Shown here: positions 56,063-64,000 of the stretch, in pieces
Position numbering within the stretch: the first letter of the stretch is position 1
How the letters are laid out: each line of letters opens with the position of its first letter
Source: Guadua angustifolia
Taxonomy: Eukaryota > Streptophyta > Magnoliopsida > Poales > Poaceae
Direction: 5' to 3'
Assembly: GCA_036346375.1 (NCBI GenBank)
Contig: CM070520.1
Coordinates: 46,767,854 to 46,831,853, forward strand
DNA length: 64,000 nt
Made by a program: the position numbers and the translations under genes
Notes under the pieces: generated by a model
The model's input: the letters and a program-made list of their open reading frames with translations, nothing else
Database searches by the model: none
Told to the model about the DNA's origin: nothing

Positions 56063-59015
56063 TTACAGGCCCGACCCTGGAAGTCTGGCACCTAGAGCCG
56101 ATAGTGCCCCAGCAGCCTTAGCAAGCGCAGCCTGTACCCCATCAACAATCTTCTCGTCAGCTTGGGCATTGCCGTGCACAGGAACTATTTTGGCAGATTG
56201 CTCCTTAACACTAGCTATGGCTTGGCCAATCTTTTGCTTTTGCTCAGAAAGGGAAGCAGTCTTTGCCGATACTTGCGCTTGTTCCTTGATCAGCTGATCT
56301 TGAAGTTTGGCCAGTTCCTCTTCAAGTAGTTTTTTGGATGATTCAAGTTGAAGAATTTGAGCCTTGGTGGACTTCAAGAAAGCGGCATCTTTGTCAAACT
56401 TTTTCTTCAACCCTTTGGCCTCAGCCACTAACCGATCCAATGCCTGACGATCAGCTTTCTGAGCCTCTCGCTAGGCGATGCGCGAACGTGCGGCCTCCAC
56501 TTCTGCTCTTTGGTCGTCTAAATGGCACACGCCCAGAAGCGCTCTCATTGTGTCCGGCGGGAGATCGGCTTCCACCGCGGCCATGGCGTCCCTTAGTGGT
56601 TGGCTGTTGGCAAGGATCTCGGACTCAGGCTGACAGACCTCGCGAAAAAGCCGATTGAGTTTGTCCTGCATATTTGGCTCCGACTGAACAACCGCGGCTG
56701 ATGCTTTCAAAGACACATCGATGATGTTGCGGATGTCTACGACGTAGTCATCTGAAGCCATCACTTCCGGATCATCTAGATCATCCAAGGTGAACCCAAG
56801 CAAATCTGCCGGGTCAGTCGACTCTTCTGGTACAGGCATTGGGAGAGTCGGCTGAGGCAGTGAAGCGGCAGGCACTGGGAGAGTCGGCTGAGGCGGTGAA
56901 GCGACAGGAAGTGGCAATGGGTTGGCAGCAGACGTACCCTGGAGATTGGCCAGAATATCAGCCACTTGAATTGACGTTGTCGGCTAAAAATAAAAGTGCT
57001 TTAAAAGTCAGTAATTTTCTTCTTCCTGATGAGATTAATGTAGCGATTAAAGAATTTACCTCTGCAAAAGTCGACGGATGAGGAGAGCTCTCAGCACTTT
57101 GTTCCTTGCGCTTGGGGTGCTTCTTCGCGAGAACCTTTGTGGATTTCAGTTTTTCTGAAATAGGCCGACAAAGTCAGGAGAAAAGAAGTGCAGAAAATGA
57201 TTCATCAGATAAAATCACTCGAAACTTACTCGCCAGCCGTTCTTTGGTAATATCCTCCAGGGATGGACTCTTCACCCGAAGGTTGCCAGAGGTGTAGCCG
57301 GTTAAGCCAACCAATTGATGTGGTCTTTTTGATCCACTCCCCGATGGGCCAGTAGCAGCCTTCCCGCTGGTGGCTGTGATCTGAAAAAGCATGACAAAAG
57401 GGAGGTTAGTCAATGAATAGTGAGGGTCATGGTAGTAAACTACTTAGAAAGGTCGATACCTCTACAGCTACCGACGAGTCAGTATAACCTGAGGAAGTAT
57501 CCTCGCTTGAACTGCTGCTGTCACTGTTGGAGACTACCGTCGGCTCATGGTAATCCGGTAAAAACTTTTCTATGATAGCCGACGGGGCGCGATCCAAGTA
57601 AAGAGCCTCAGCTATACGCGACCACCAAGCGGAAAAACAGCTAGCCCGACGAGCGTTCAAGAAAAAGTGCAGCAAATCGGAGATTTGAAATGCATCAGCA
57701 ATTTCCAGGACGATATTGCCCGATAACATATTCCTAACCCTGGCTCTGGGTTGAAGCCGATCAAGAAGAGGTAAAGAAGGGATCACTTGACCAAAGCCGA
57801 GTTGGCGAGTGTAAACAGAGGGATGATAGAACTCATATGAAGGCTGGAAGGTTCTGTTTCTGGAATTCAGGCCGACATGAAAAGTACAAGGAGAAATGAA
57901 AAGCCAATAGAACATCAACGTCAGATCCGGCATCTCAGAGCTATCGGCATCTAGGTGTAGAAAGGAAGGCCATTGAAGATCGGCTATATCGGTATAGGAG
58001 AAGAAGTCCTGTTGGGTAAAAATTACATTATCTAAACCCAGGAAAAAGGAGAGATACTTCTTCAAGCCAGTTGGAGTGATCTTGGTATCACCACTTGAGC
58101 ACATTATTAGCCTCTCACCATAGGATCGGCTTGATCTGAATTGTGGAGTGGTGTTTTCTGGGTAGTCTTCTCGAGGGAAAGCTGAATCTTCAAACGGTTC
58201 CGAAATAAGTTGTTGGCTGAAAATATTGTATAACCATAGTTGGATAAACCATAAAGGGCCTCCAATATTGCCAACGCATTTAACTCAAAGAAACCGTAAA
58301 AAGCCGCTTTAATGACAAACATCATCCGAAAATCGCACCTGTAAAACATCTTTCCAAGAGCAAGTCGACGGCCCTCTACGAGCTGCTCTGCTCCCAATTG
58401 ATATACTTGAGTTGGTCCTAGGGATGCGTCGCAGAAAAGGAACCGCTCAAGCCAGAGATTCAGGAAGGCTGCATGCTCTTCATCCGATACAAGCCCGTTT
58501 ACCTTATTATTATGCTGAATGTACTTCGACCACCCTTCACCTTTTGTCTGGATCAGCTTGTACTGAGGTTTTCCGCTATAAGCCGATAGCTGGTCTCCGT
58601 CAGGCCTTAAGCAGCACAATTCGGCCACATCCAGAAAGGTTGGGCCGATTGGACCAGGGCGGAAAAGGAAAGCGGAAAAGGTATCAGACCAAAAATAGCA
58701 TGCCGTGGCCACCAAGGGCTCATTGGCTTCTGGGCAGGTTAAGCTTAGAGGAAGGCACTCGGCTATGCCCATCCGCTCCCATTCAACTCTCTTCTGAGCC
58801 GATACTCTAATATACCAGCTTCTCCATCCCTTGAGAGCTGTCGGCCAAGCCCTAAAACTTTTGCCCCACTCTTTCACGTTGTAGCCTTGGGCTGATAAGG
58901 GGAGTCTCAGGATTTCATCATTAATCGCCGTATCGGCATCTAGATCCCCTACTGGTCCTAAGTAATATTGATCATTACTTTCTGGGATCGAGATAAGTAC
59001 CTTCGAGAAATCCAT
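56063..59015 (-). pseudogene. Antisense multi-exon gene: PMD-like domain plus coiled coil
   Basis: Between integrase and 3' LTR, on the opposite strand. Proposed exons: 59015-58119, 58008-57460, 57380-57230, 57154-57060 and 56983-56063. All introns are GT-AG (for example GAG|GTATCG...TTTTTCAG|ATC; GCGA|GTAAGT...TTTCAG|AA), and phases agree (0, 0, 1, 0) for about 870 codons. One TAG at about 56473 (probably from CAG) breaks the last exon. Exons 1-2 carry PTFLDVAELCCLRPDGD and YTRQLGFGQVIPSLPLLD, typical of the plant mobile domain, a transposase-derived host domain. The middle is Ser/Asp-rich and then basic. The last exon is Pro-rich, then strongly helical (KLLEEELAKLQDQLIKEQAQ). Introns survive because the mobile RNA is the other strand. 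Function in the element is unknown. Confidence 0.78.
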
Positions 59016-59137
59016 TCATCCGACTAAGGAAGTTGGGAAAAGTGGATCGCCAGCGCAAAGAAGACGATTGAAGAAGGAAGGCCGATTGCAGAAGATGTGA
59101 GAGCTGGAAAGCGTGAAAATGACCGTGGGGGTCCCGC

Positions 59138-59144
59138 ATATATA
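59138..59144 (-). promoter_or_regulatory. TATA box candidate for the antisense gene
   Basis: Minus strand CTATATATGC about 123 bp upstream of the antisense ATG at 59015, outside the LTR; it suggests the antisense gene has its own internal promoter. Confidence 0.6.
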
Positions 59145-59353
59145 GCACGGTGAAAATGAAAAGTGGCGGGAAATGAATCCGAGGCGACACGAGTCATTAA
59201 ACCGCACCGAGATTTTATGGTGCAATTGAAAAAGCAGTCACTGGAACAGTTCCTTAACTAACGAGGAAGGAGCCGATGAAGGAAGAAGCCGATGAAGGGA
59301 GAAGCCGATGAGAAAAAGCTGATGGATTTTTGAAAGATAACAAGTTATCTTCC

Positions 59354-59365
59354 AAAAATGGGGGG
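59354..59365 (+). other. Polypurine tract (Tat element)
   Basis: aaaaatgggggg four bases before the 3' LTR start. Confidence 0.85.
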
Positions 59366-59369
59366 CATA

Positions 59370-60013
59370 TGTTTGCACCAGTTTTTGGAAACTACAAGAA
59401 GAATCGGCAGAAAGGGAGGAGTTTGAACGCAACACGAGGCGTTTTTGGGAAATTTGGATGGCTTACGGATAAAGATCGGAAGCAAGAGTCCAATTAGGAA
59501 ACTATAGCCGATTCGGATTATGTCGTCGTATCGGATTAGCATTCGGATCGGTTGACGGGTATATAAGACACGCTAAGGCTGCTTGAAGGGGAGAGACAGG
59601 CGCACAACCAAACCACATCTGCCAGTTTTTTTAGCTTTTAGTCTTCTAGCTCTGTAATTTTTCCTTTGTAAGTCGACATTGATCAAATAAAGTTGCGAAT
59701 CGCCGATTGTTTGATCATCTTCGATTTCTCTAGGTCTGATTTGTTCTGTTTTGCTGCGCATTGCCTTTTCAGAATCGATCTGCCTTTTACCTTCGGATTA
59801 GTCTTAACCGGCTGATCTATTTACCTCGTTAATCGGCTTTCTGGCTGATTTCCGTTTTGGCCGATTCGTTTCCAGGATCGGCTTGATTGAATTTCACAGC
59901 TCTGTTCCTCATCGATTGCAGGGTCAAATCGATTGGCACGCCTCGCACTTGAACCCGGCGTTCATCCGGTGTGTTGTGAGCCAGAAACCCTCTTCACGTT
60001 TTTGGCATCAACA
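59370..60013 (+). repeat. 3' LTR of the Tat element
   Basis: 644 bp, TGTTTGCACC...TCAACA. TATATAAG at 59560-59567 and an aataaa signal before the U5 part, as in the 5' copy. Confidence 0.95.
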
Positions 60014-60018
60014 CTACC
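60014..60018. repeat. Target-site duplication, right copy (CTACC)
   Basis: Identical to 47093-47097. Confidence 0.92.
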
Positions 60019-60085
60019 CTTTTTGACGAAGTTAAGGACACATCCGCCTCTTTAGTGGAAAATCTAGACTTGAGTCTTGCGTGAT
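60019..60085 (+). pseudogene. Antisense coiled-coil gene of the minus-strand Tat element, part 2
   Basis: Continues in frame from 47097 (...DDDQVAT | LFDEVKDTSASLVENLDLSL, then A and TGA at 60081-60083), which proves that the 12.9-kb element inserted into this reading frame. Ending at this TGA fits the C-terminus of the protein. Confidence 0.85.
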
Positions 60086-60293
60086 GTATGTGTGGAATTT
60101 TGGCTGTAACTACTCCACCTTATCTCCTGGAACTAACTCTTAACTATAATGGCTTTGTAGTTCTTCAAGAGATCTTTGAATTAATGCTTGCGTGCTCATT
60201 CACGTCTGGTTCAGCTTCTCATGCTATAACATGGAACCGCTTCGGCTTCTCGCGCCAGCATTTATTTGAAGCTATTCGACTTCTGCACTCTAG

Positions 60294-60301
60294 GTATATA
60301 A
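60294..60301 (+). promoter_or_regulatory. TATA box candidate upstream of a small antisense frame
   Basis: gtatataag about 90 bp before the ATG at 60384, a spacing that fits a plant core promoter with a short leader. Confidence 0.55.
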
Positions 60302-60383
60302 GGATGTCACCGCTACAAGAGTGATCACCCCTTTCCATGTCTTTATCTGCCCGGCAGCCTTCAACCTCTTCCGCAAATCTTCG

Positions 60384-60560
60384 ATGGCTTCCCCATCTCG
60401 CTCTTCTTCGTCCACCGACGAGGTCCTGCCATCTCCTCCTCCGGGGGAGGAGTTGGTCTTTGGTTTTGAAGACGAGGCCCACGACGCTGCCAATGTCGAC
60501 GTGCTGATCGAGGCAAGGGATGCCCTCATCGAGGCAGTAGGCCGCACGCGCCGCACTTAG
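60384..60560 (+). CDS. Small acidic antisense ORF of the Tat element
   Basis: 58 codons starting MASPSRSSSSTDEVLPSPPP and ending in a TAG after RTRRT; Ser/Pro-rich then acidic-helical (EARDALIEAVG). It lies between the end of the first antisense gene and the end of the minus-strand integrase, pointing toward the latter. It may be a first exon whose continuation is lost, because the TAG falls near tttaggttt-like text. I do not recognise the product. Confidence 0.45.
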   Translation: MASPSRSSSSTDEVLPSPPPGEELVFGFEDEAHDAANVDVLIEARDALIEAVGRTRRT

Positions 60561-60639
60561 GTTTAACCGCTACTCTGTGTTCCATGTATTGCTGATAACC
60601 ACGCCGTCTTCATGTTTGAGTCAGTAAGCCCTCGGGCGT

Positions 60640-61860
60640 GTCACTTCATCGATGATGTAGGGGCCTTCCCAGCTTGGGGATAGCCCAGCTTGGGGATAGC
60701 TTGTGCTTGCTTTTCTGATTCCTTCTTAGGACCAGATCTCCTTTGGAGAAAGCGCGGCCTCGAACATTTCGATCGTGGTAGCGACGCAAGCCCTAGAGGT
60801 ACCTAGCCGACTGGATTGCTGCGACGTCCCTGGCCTCTTCCAATCAGTCGAGATCTTCCAGCCTATTTTCCTCCGACTCGGCTTCCTTGTAGCTCCAAAC
60901 CTGCGGGGATCCGAACGCCAACTCAGTAGGTAAGACCGCTTCTGAACCATATACTAGGAAAAAAGGTGATTGCTCGGGGGTAGTTCTCAGTCCCCAGAGC
61001 ACCGAAGGCAATTATTTTACCCATCGCGTAGCATATGGCTTGAGACGATCGAAAATCCTTGCTTTTAGCCCTTGCAGCACCATGCCATTGGCTCATTCAA
61101 CCTACCCATTACTCCGGAGATGACCCACGGAAGCAAAGCAGATCTTGATGCCAAACTCGTCGCACCAATCTTGAAACTCTTCGCCCAGAATTGAGTGCTG
61201 TTATCAGTGATAATTCTATTCGGCATGCCAAATCTGACCACAATTTCCTAGAAGAATTCCTTGGCCTTGGCTGTCGTGATCGTGGCAACAGGCTTAGCCT
61301 CAATCCACTTTGAAAATTTGTCGATGGCGACGAAGAGATGAGTGAAACCACCTTGGGCCTTCTTCGGGGGTCCAACCATGTCGAGTCCCCAGATTGCAAA
61401 AGGCCAGGTGATCGGAATGGTCTGTAGCTCCTGCGCCGGCACGTGTATTTGCCGAATGAAAAACTGACAACCTTCACAAGTGCGAACGATGTCTTCTACG
61501 TCTGATATAGTAGTCGGCCAGAAGAAGCCTTGACAATAAGCCTTGCCTACTAGGGTGCTTGACGTTGCATGATGCCCGCAAATTCCTGAGTGGATTTCTT
61601 TGAGAAGATTCCTCCCTTCTTGCTCTGATATACAACACCTCAGGACTCTGGAGGCACTCTTCTAAAAGAGTTCCTCGCCGACCACTACGTAGCTTTTGCT
61701 TCGGCGTGTGACGCGCTCTGCCTGCATGTGATCTTCGGGGTGCTCGTCTTTCAACAAATAATCTAAAAATGGAGTTGTCCAATCAGGGTTGATGACCAAA
61801 ACTTCTGCCTCGGCCGGTTTTTCCTCTATCTTGCACGATTCCTGCTGTTGGCTTATCGTA
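60640..61860 (-). pseudogene. Tat-lineage integrase, broken (minus-strand element)
   Basis: Zinc part at about 61600-61450 (HSGICGHHATSS; CEGCQFFIRQ). Core at 61442-61248 (IWGLDMVGPPKKAQGGFTHL; IDKFSKWIEAKP) and RIITDNSTQFW near 61215, giving two catalytic Asp. The C-terminal part (ARYLxGLRRYHDRNVRGRAF, KGDLVLR) runs in broken frames to about 60700. A 17-bp duplication (agcttggggatagcccx2) disrupts the KWEGP-like end near 60675-60710. Frames change repeatedly, so it is inactive. Confidence 0.85.
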
Positions 61861-62720
61861 GGTTTGTAGAGCTCTTCGACAAATACGCCGGCCGAAAGCC
61901 CATCAAAGTTGCCCTCCAGCTTGTGTACTTCCTAGCAATATGCCACCATATTATCGTTGATGCACGACCAGTCCTTCTGCACTTGATTAATCACTAGCTG
62001 GGAGTCCCCGCAAACAGTCAATCATCGAATACCGAGCGATATGGCGATACGGGGCCTGTGGATGAGTGCCTCATACTCGGCGGCATTGTTTGATGCCGGA
62101 AAATGGATTTGAAGGACGTACTTCAGTCGATCCCCTGTTGGAGAGATGAGTACTACGCCAGCCCCACGCTGTTAAGCATGAGGGAACCATCAAAGTACAT
62201 TGTCCAGTACTCGAGCTCCTTAACGGTTGTGGGATTCTGTTGCTCTACCCACTCTGCTATGAAGTCGGCGAGTACTTGAGACTTGATGGCGGTTCGTGGC
62301 TTGAAAGAGATCTCAAAAGCTTCGAGCTCGACTGCCCATTCATGATTCTCCTGGTGGCTTCCCGATTGTGGAGTATGTCCCCAATCGGAACAGAAGTAAT
62401 CACCAAAATCGAATGTTCTTGGAAATAGTGCTTAAGCTTGTGAGAGGTAAGTAGTATGGCATACAATAGCTTCTGCATTTGAGGGTACCGTACCTTGGAC
62501 TCGCCTAGCACCTCGCTGATGAAATAAACTGGGCGTTGAACCTTTTGCAGGTGTTCTGCCTCCTTCCGTTCCACAACAATTGCAGCGTTGACTACATGAG
62601 TCGTTGCCGCTATGTAGAGCAAAAGGGGTTCTTTGGGCATCGGTGAGACTAACACTGGTGGCATGGTTAAAAATGTCTTAAGATCCTCGAAAGCCTGCTG
62701 CACCTCGGGAGTCTACTGAA
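61800..62720 (-). pseudogene. Tat-lineage RNase H pair, broken (minus-strand element)
   Basis: The RT-linked RNase H is at 62703-62257 (QQAFEDLKTFLTMPPVLVSP; VQRPVYFISEVLGESKVRYP; YAILLTSHKLKHYFQEHSIL). The second, archaeal-type RNase H follows at about 62220-61940 in broken frames (WTMYFDGSLML; NNAAEYEALIH; CGDSQLVINQVQKDWSC). The pair confirms the Tat lineage. Confidence 0.82.
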
Positions 62721-62729
62721 AGTTGCCCT

Positions 62730-64000
62730 GTTTCTTCAAGAGCTTGAAAAACAGCATCCTCTGTGACCCCAGGTGGGAAATGAATCTGCCGAGTGCCACC
62801 ATGCATCCTGTGAGCTTCTAGACGTCCTTCTGGCAAGTCGGGGGTTTCATCTTTATAATGGCATTGACCTTTTCTGGGTTTGCCTTGATACCACGATGTG
62901 ATATGATAAATCCGAGTAATTTTCCCGAAGCTACTTCGAAGACGCACTTCTCGGGGTTGAACTTCATCTTGTAAACCCCCAGGCTCTCAAACGTCTCGGC
63001 CAAATCAGATATGAGGTCCTCCTTTATACGAGATTTGACGACGACATCATCCACGTATGCTTCCACGTTGCATCTGAGCTGAGTGTGAAAACACAGCTGT
63101 ATCACGTGCTAATAGGTTGTGCTAGTGTTTTCCAACCCGAATGGCATTGTGACATAACAAAAAGCCCCAAACGAGTTGATGAACGAAGTCTTGATGCAGT
63201 CCTCCTCTTTCAACCTGATCTGGTGATATCCCGAGTAGGCATCTAAAAAATTCAGGAGCTCACACCCGGCGATTGAATTCACCACTTGATCAATGCGAGG
63301 CAACCCGAATGGATCTTTTGGGCATGCCTTATTGAGATCGGTATAATCAATACACATGCGCCAACTTTTATTCTTTTTGCAAACGAGAACTGGATTCGCT
63401 AACCAGTCTGGATGATACACTTCTTTTATGAATCCTACGGCTAAAAGCTTAGTGATCTCTTTCCTGATAGCATCACGGCGATCTTGCGCGAACCGCCGGA
63501 GCCGCTGCTTGATAGGCTTCTCCTTCTCGTCAACTTTGAGGGAGTGCTCGATCACCTCCCTAGGGACACCGGGCATATCCGATGGTTTCCAAGCAAAAAT
63601 GTCCCGGTTTGCCCGAAGGAAAGTGACAAGCGCGTCTTCCTATTTGTGATCAAGCCCTGTCCCAATCAAGGCCGCTAGGGCCGAGTTGGACGGGTCAAGT
63701 ATCACCTTCTTGACTCCCTCATCAGGCTTCATGCTTGACTTGGCCTGCTTCTTAGCTGGGATGTCTCCTTTGTTATGCTGGAGTGTTGCTGCCAATCGGA
63801 TCTTCTCCCGGTTAGCCGCTGCTTCCTACATCTCAGCCATCTCGCAGCTCTCCCTATTGCACATGAAAGACTGCTTGACATCACCATGGATTGTGATGAT
63901 GTCCTTCGGCCCCGGCATCTTCAGCGCAAGGTAAGTATAATGAGGCACAGCCATGAATCTGGCTAGGCCCAGCCTTCCCAAGATGGCATGGTATGCCGTC
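62730..64000 (-). pseudogene. Tat-lineage protease end and reverse transcriptase (minus-strand element)
   Basis: The protease end is at 64000-63860 (TAYHAILGRLGLARFMAV-like text, then a stop near 63828). A linker follows, then RT 63576-63109: MPGVPREVIEHSLKVDEKEK, WRMCIDYTDLNKACPKDPFG and YVTMPFGLENTSTTY. RT continues after a TAG (about 63107) at 63105-62818 with VEAYVDDVVVKSRIK (YVDD box) and GFIISHRGIKANPEKV. Only a few stops are present, so this copy is less decayed than the GC-rich gypsy at 8549. The sequence continues beyond the window. Confidence 0.9.

Larger units (their letters stand above)
47098..60013 (+). mobile_element. Complete Tat-lineage Ty3/gypsy element with antisense gene
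   Basis: 12,916 bp including a 1.3-kb nested solo LTR. LTRs begin TGTTTGCACC and end TCAACA. The primer site is at 49065, gag-pol runs 49097-55933, and the antisense gene occupies 59015-56063. The polypurine tract is at 59354-59365 and the 5-bp target duplication CTACC is perfect. Pol has a second RNase H (archaeal type) after the RT-linked one, a hallmark of the Tat lineage. By eye the two LTRs differ at some 25-30 of about 644 positions, so the insertion is fairly young. Several stops and shifts in gag-pol make it inactive now. Confidence 0.95.
60014..64000 (-). mobile_element. Minus-strand Tat-lineage gypsy element, 3' part of pol
   Basis: Pol runs from protease (64000) through RT, RNase H, second RNase H and integrase to about 60640; the 5' part lies beyond the window. 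Its downstream region with antisense genes extends to 46160, split by the 12.9-kb insertion. Its own LTRs are not seen in the window. Confidence 0.86.

Noticed and set aside
58412..58810. 132-codon plus-strand frame inside the antisense PMD gene
   Set aside because: Shadow of the PMD-like exon, with no motif support.
1..64000. tRNA, rRNA, CRISPR or bacterial operon signals
   Set aside because: No cloverleaf, ribosomal or spacer-repeat pattern was seen; the content is nuclear plant transposon DNA throughout.

Overview
The window looks like heterochromatic, transposon-packed DNA from a grass nuclear genome, most likely rice or a close relative. I base this on Del/Tekay, Tat and SIRE-type LTR retrotransposons, CACTA elements with ACCGCCAC-type subterminal repeats, and a captured syntaxin fragment that resembles grass SYP61. 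I see no intact host gene, rRNA, tRNA or CRISPR array. Almost every base belongs to nested transposons, most of them with broken reading frames.

Layout. 1-4410: 5' half of a CACTA (En/Spm) element on the minus strand, with its terminal inverted repeat at 4391-4410. 4411 to about 8540: a second, different CACTA element, also minus. 8549-12000: a GC-rich plus-strand Ty3/gypsy element (LTR, primer site, gag, protease, start of RT). It is broken by a minus-strand Del/Tekay chromovirus (12001-20515) that has one long LTR and one LTR stub. 20516-22490: GC-rich LTR-like DNA I could not classify. 22492-27214: minus-strand Ty1/copia element. 28679-35507: plus-strand SIRE/Maximus-like copia element with large internal deletions. 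35510-39400: low-complexity and AT-rich DNA. 39400-46160: a piece of Del-type gypsy gag, interrupted by a complete hAT element (40253-45947; 8-bp target duplication ACTATCAA). 46160-47097 plus 60014-64000: a Tat-lineage gypsy element whose pol is on the minus strand. It is interrupted by another complete Tat-lineage gypsy element (47098-60013; target duplication CTACC), whose 5' LTR in turn contains a solo copia LTR (47444-48762).

Main points. (1) The 12.9-kb Tat element carries an antisense gene between integrase and the 3' LTR. It has a plant mobile domain (PMD)-like N-terminal part and a coiled-coil C-terminal part. Five exons can be read with GT-AG borders and matching phases, and a TATA box lies upstream on the minus strand. 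(2) The Tat element it landed in also has genes antisense to its pol, so the arrangement recurs. (3) The hAT element contains the C-terminal exons of a SYP61-like syntaxin and an antisense NLR resistance-gene fragment beside its broken transposase, which suggests gene capture. (4) The words ATCGGC/GCCGAT are strongly over-represented in the 12.9-kb element, in LTR, leader and coding sequence alike, for no reason I can see.

How the parts act together: the autonomous functions (RT, integrase, transposases) are mostly inactivated by stops and frameshifts. The insertion order can be read from target duplications and from reading frames that rejoin across insertions.
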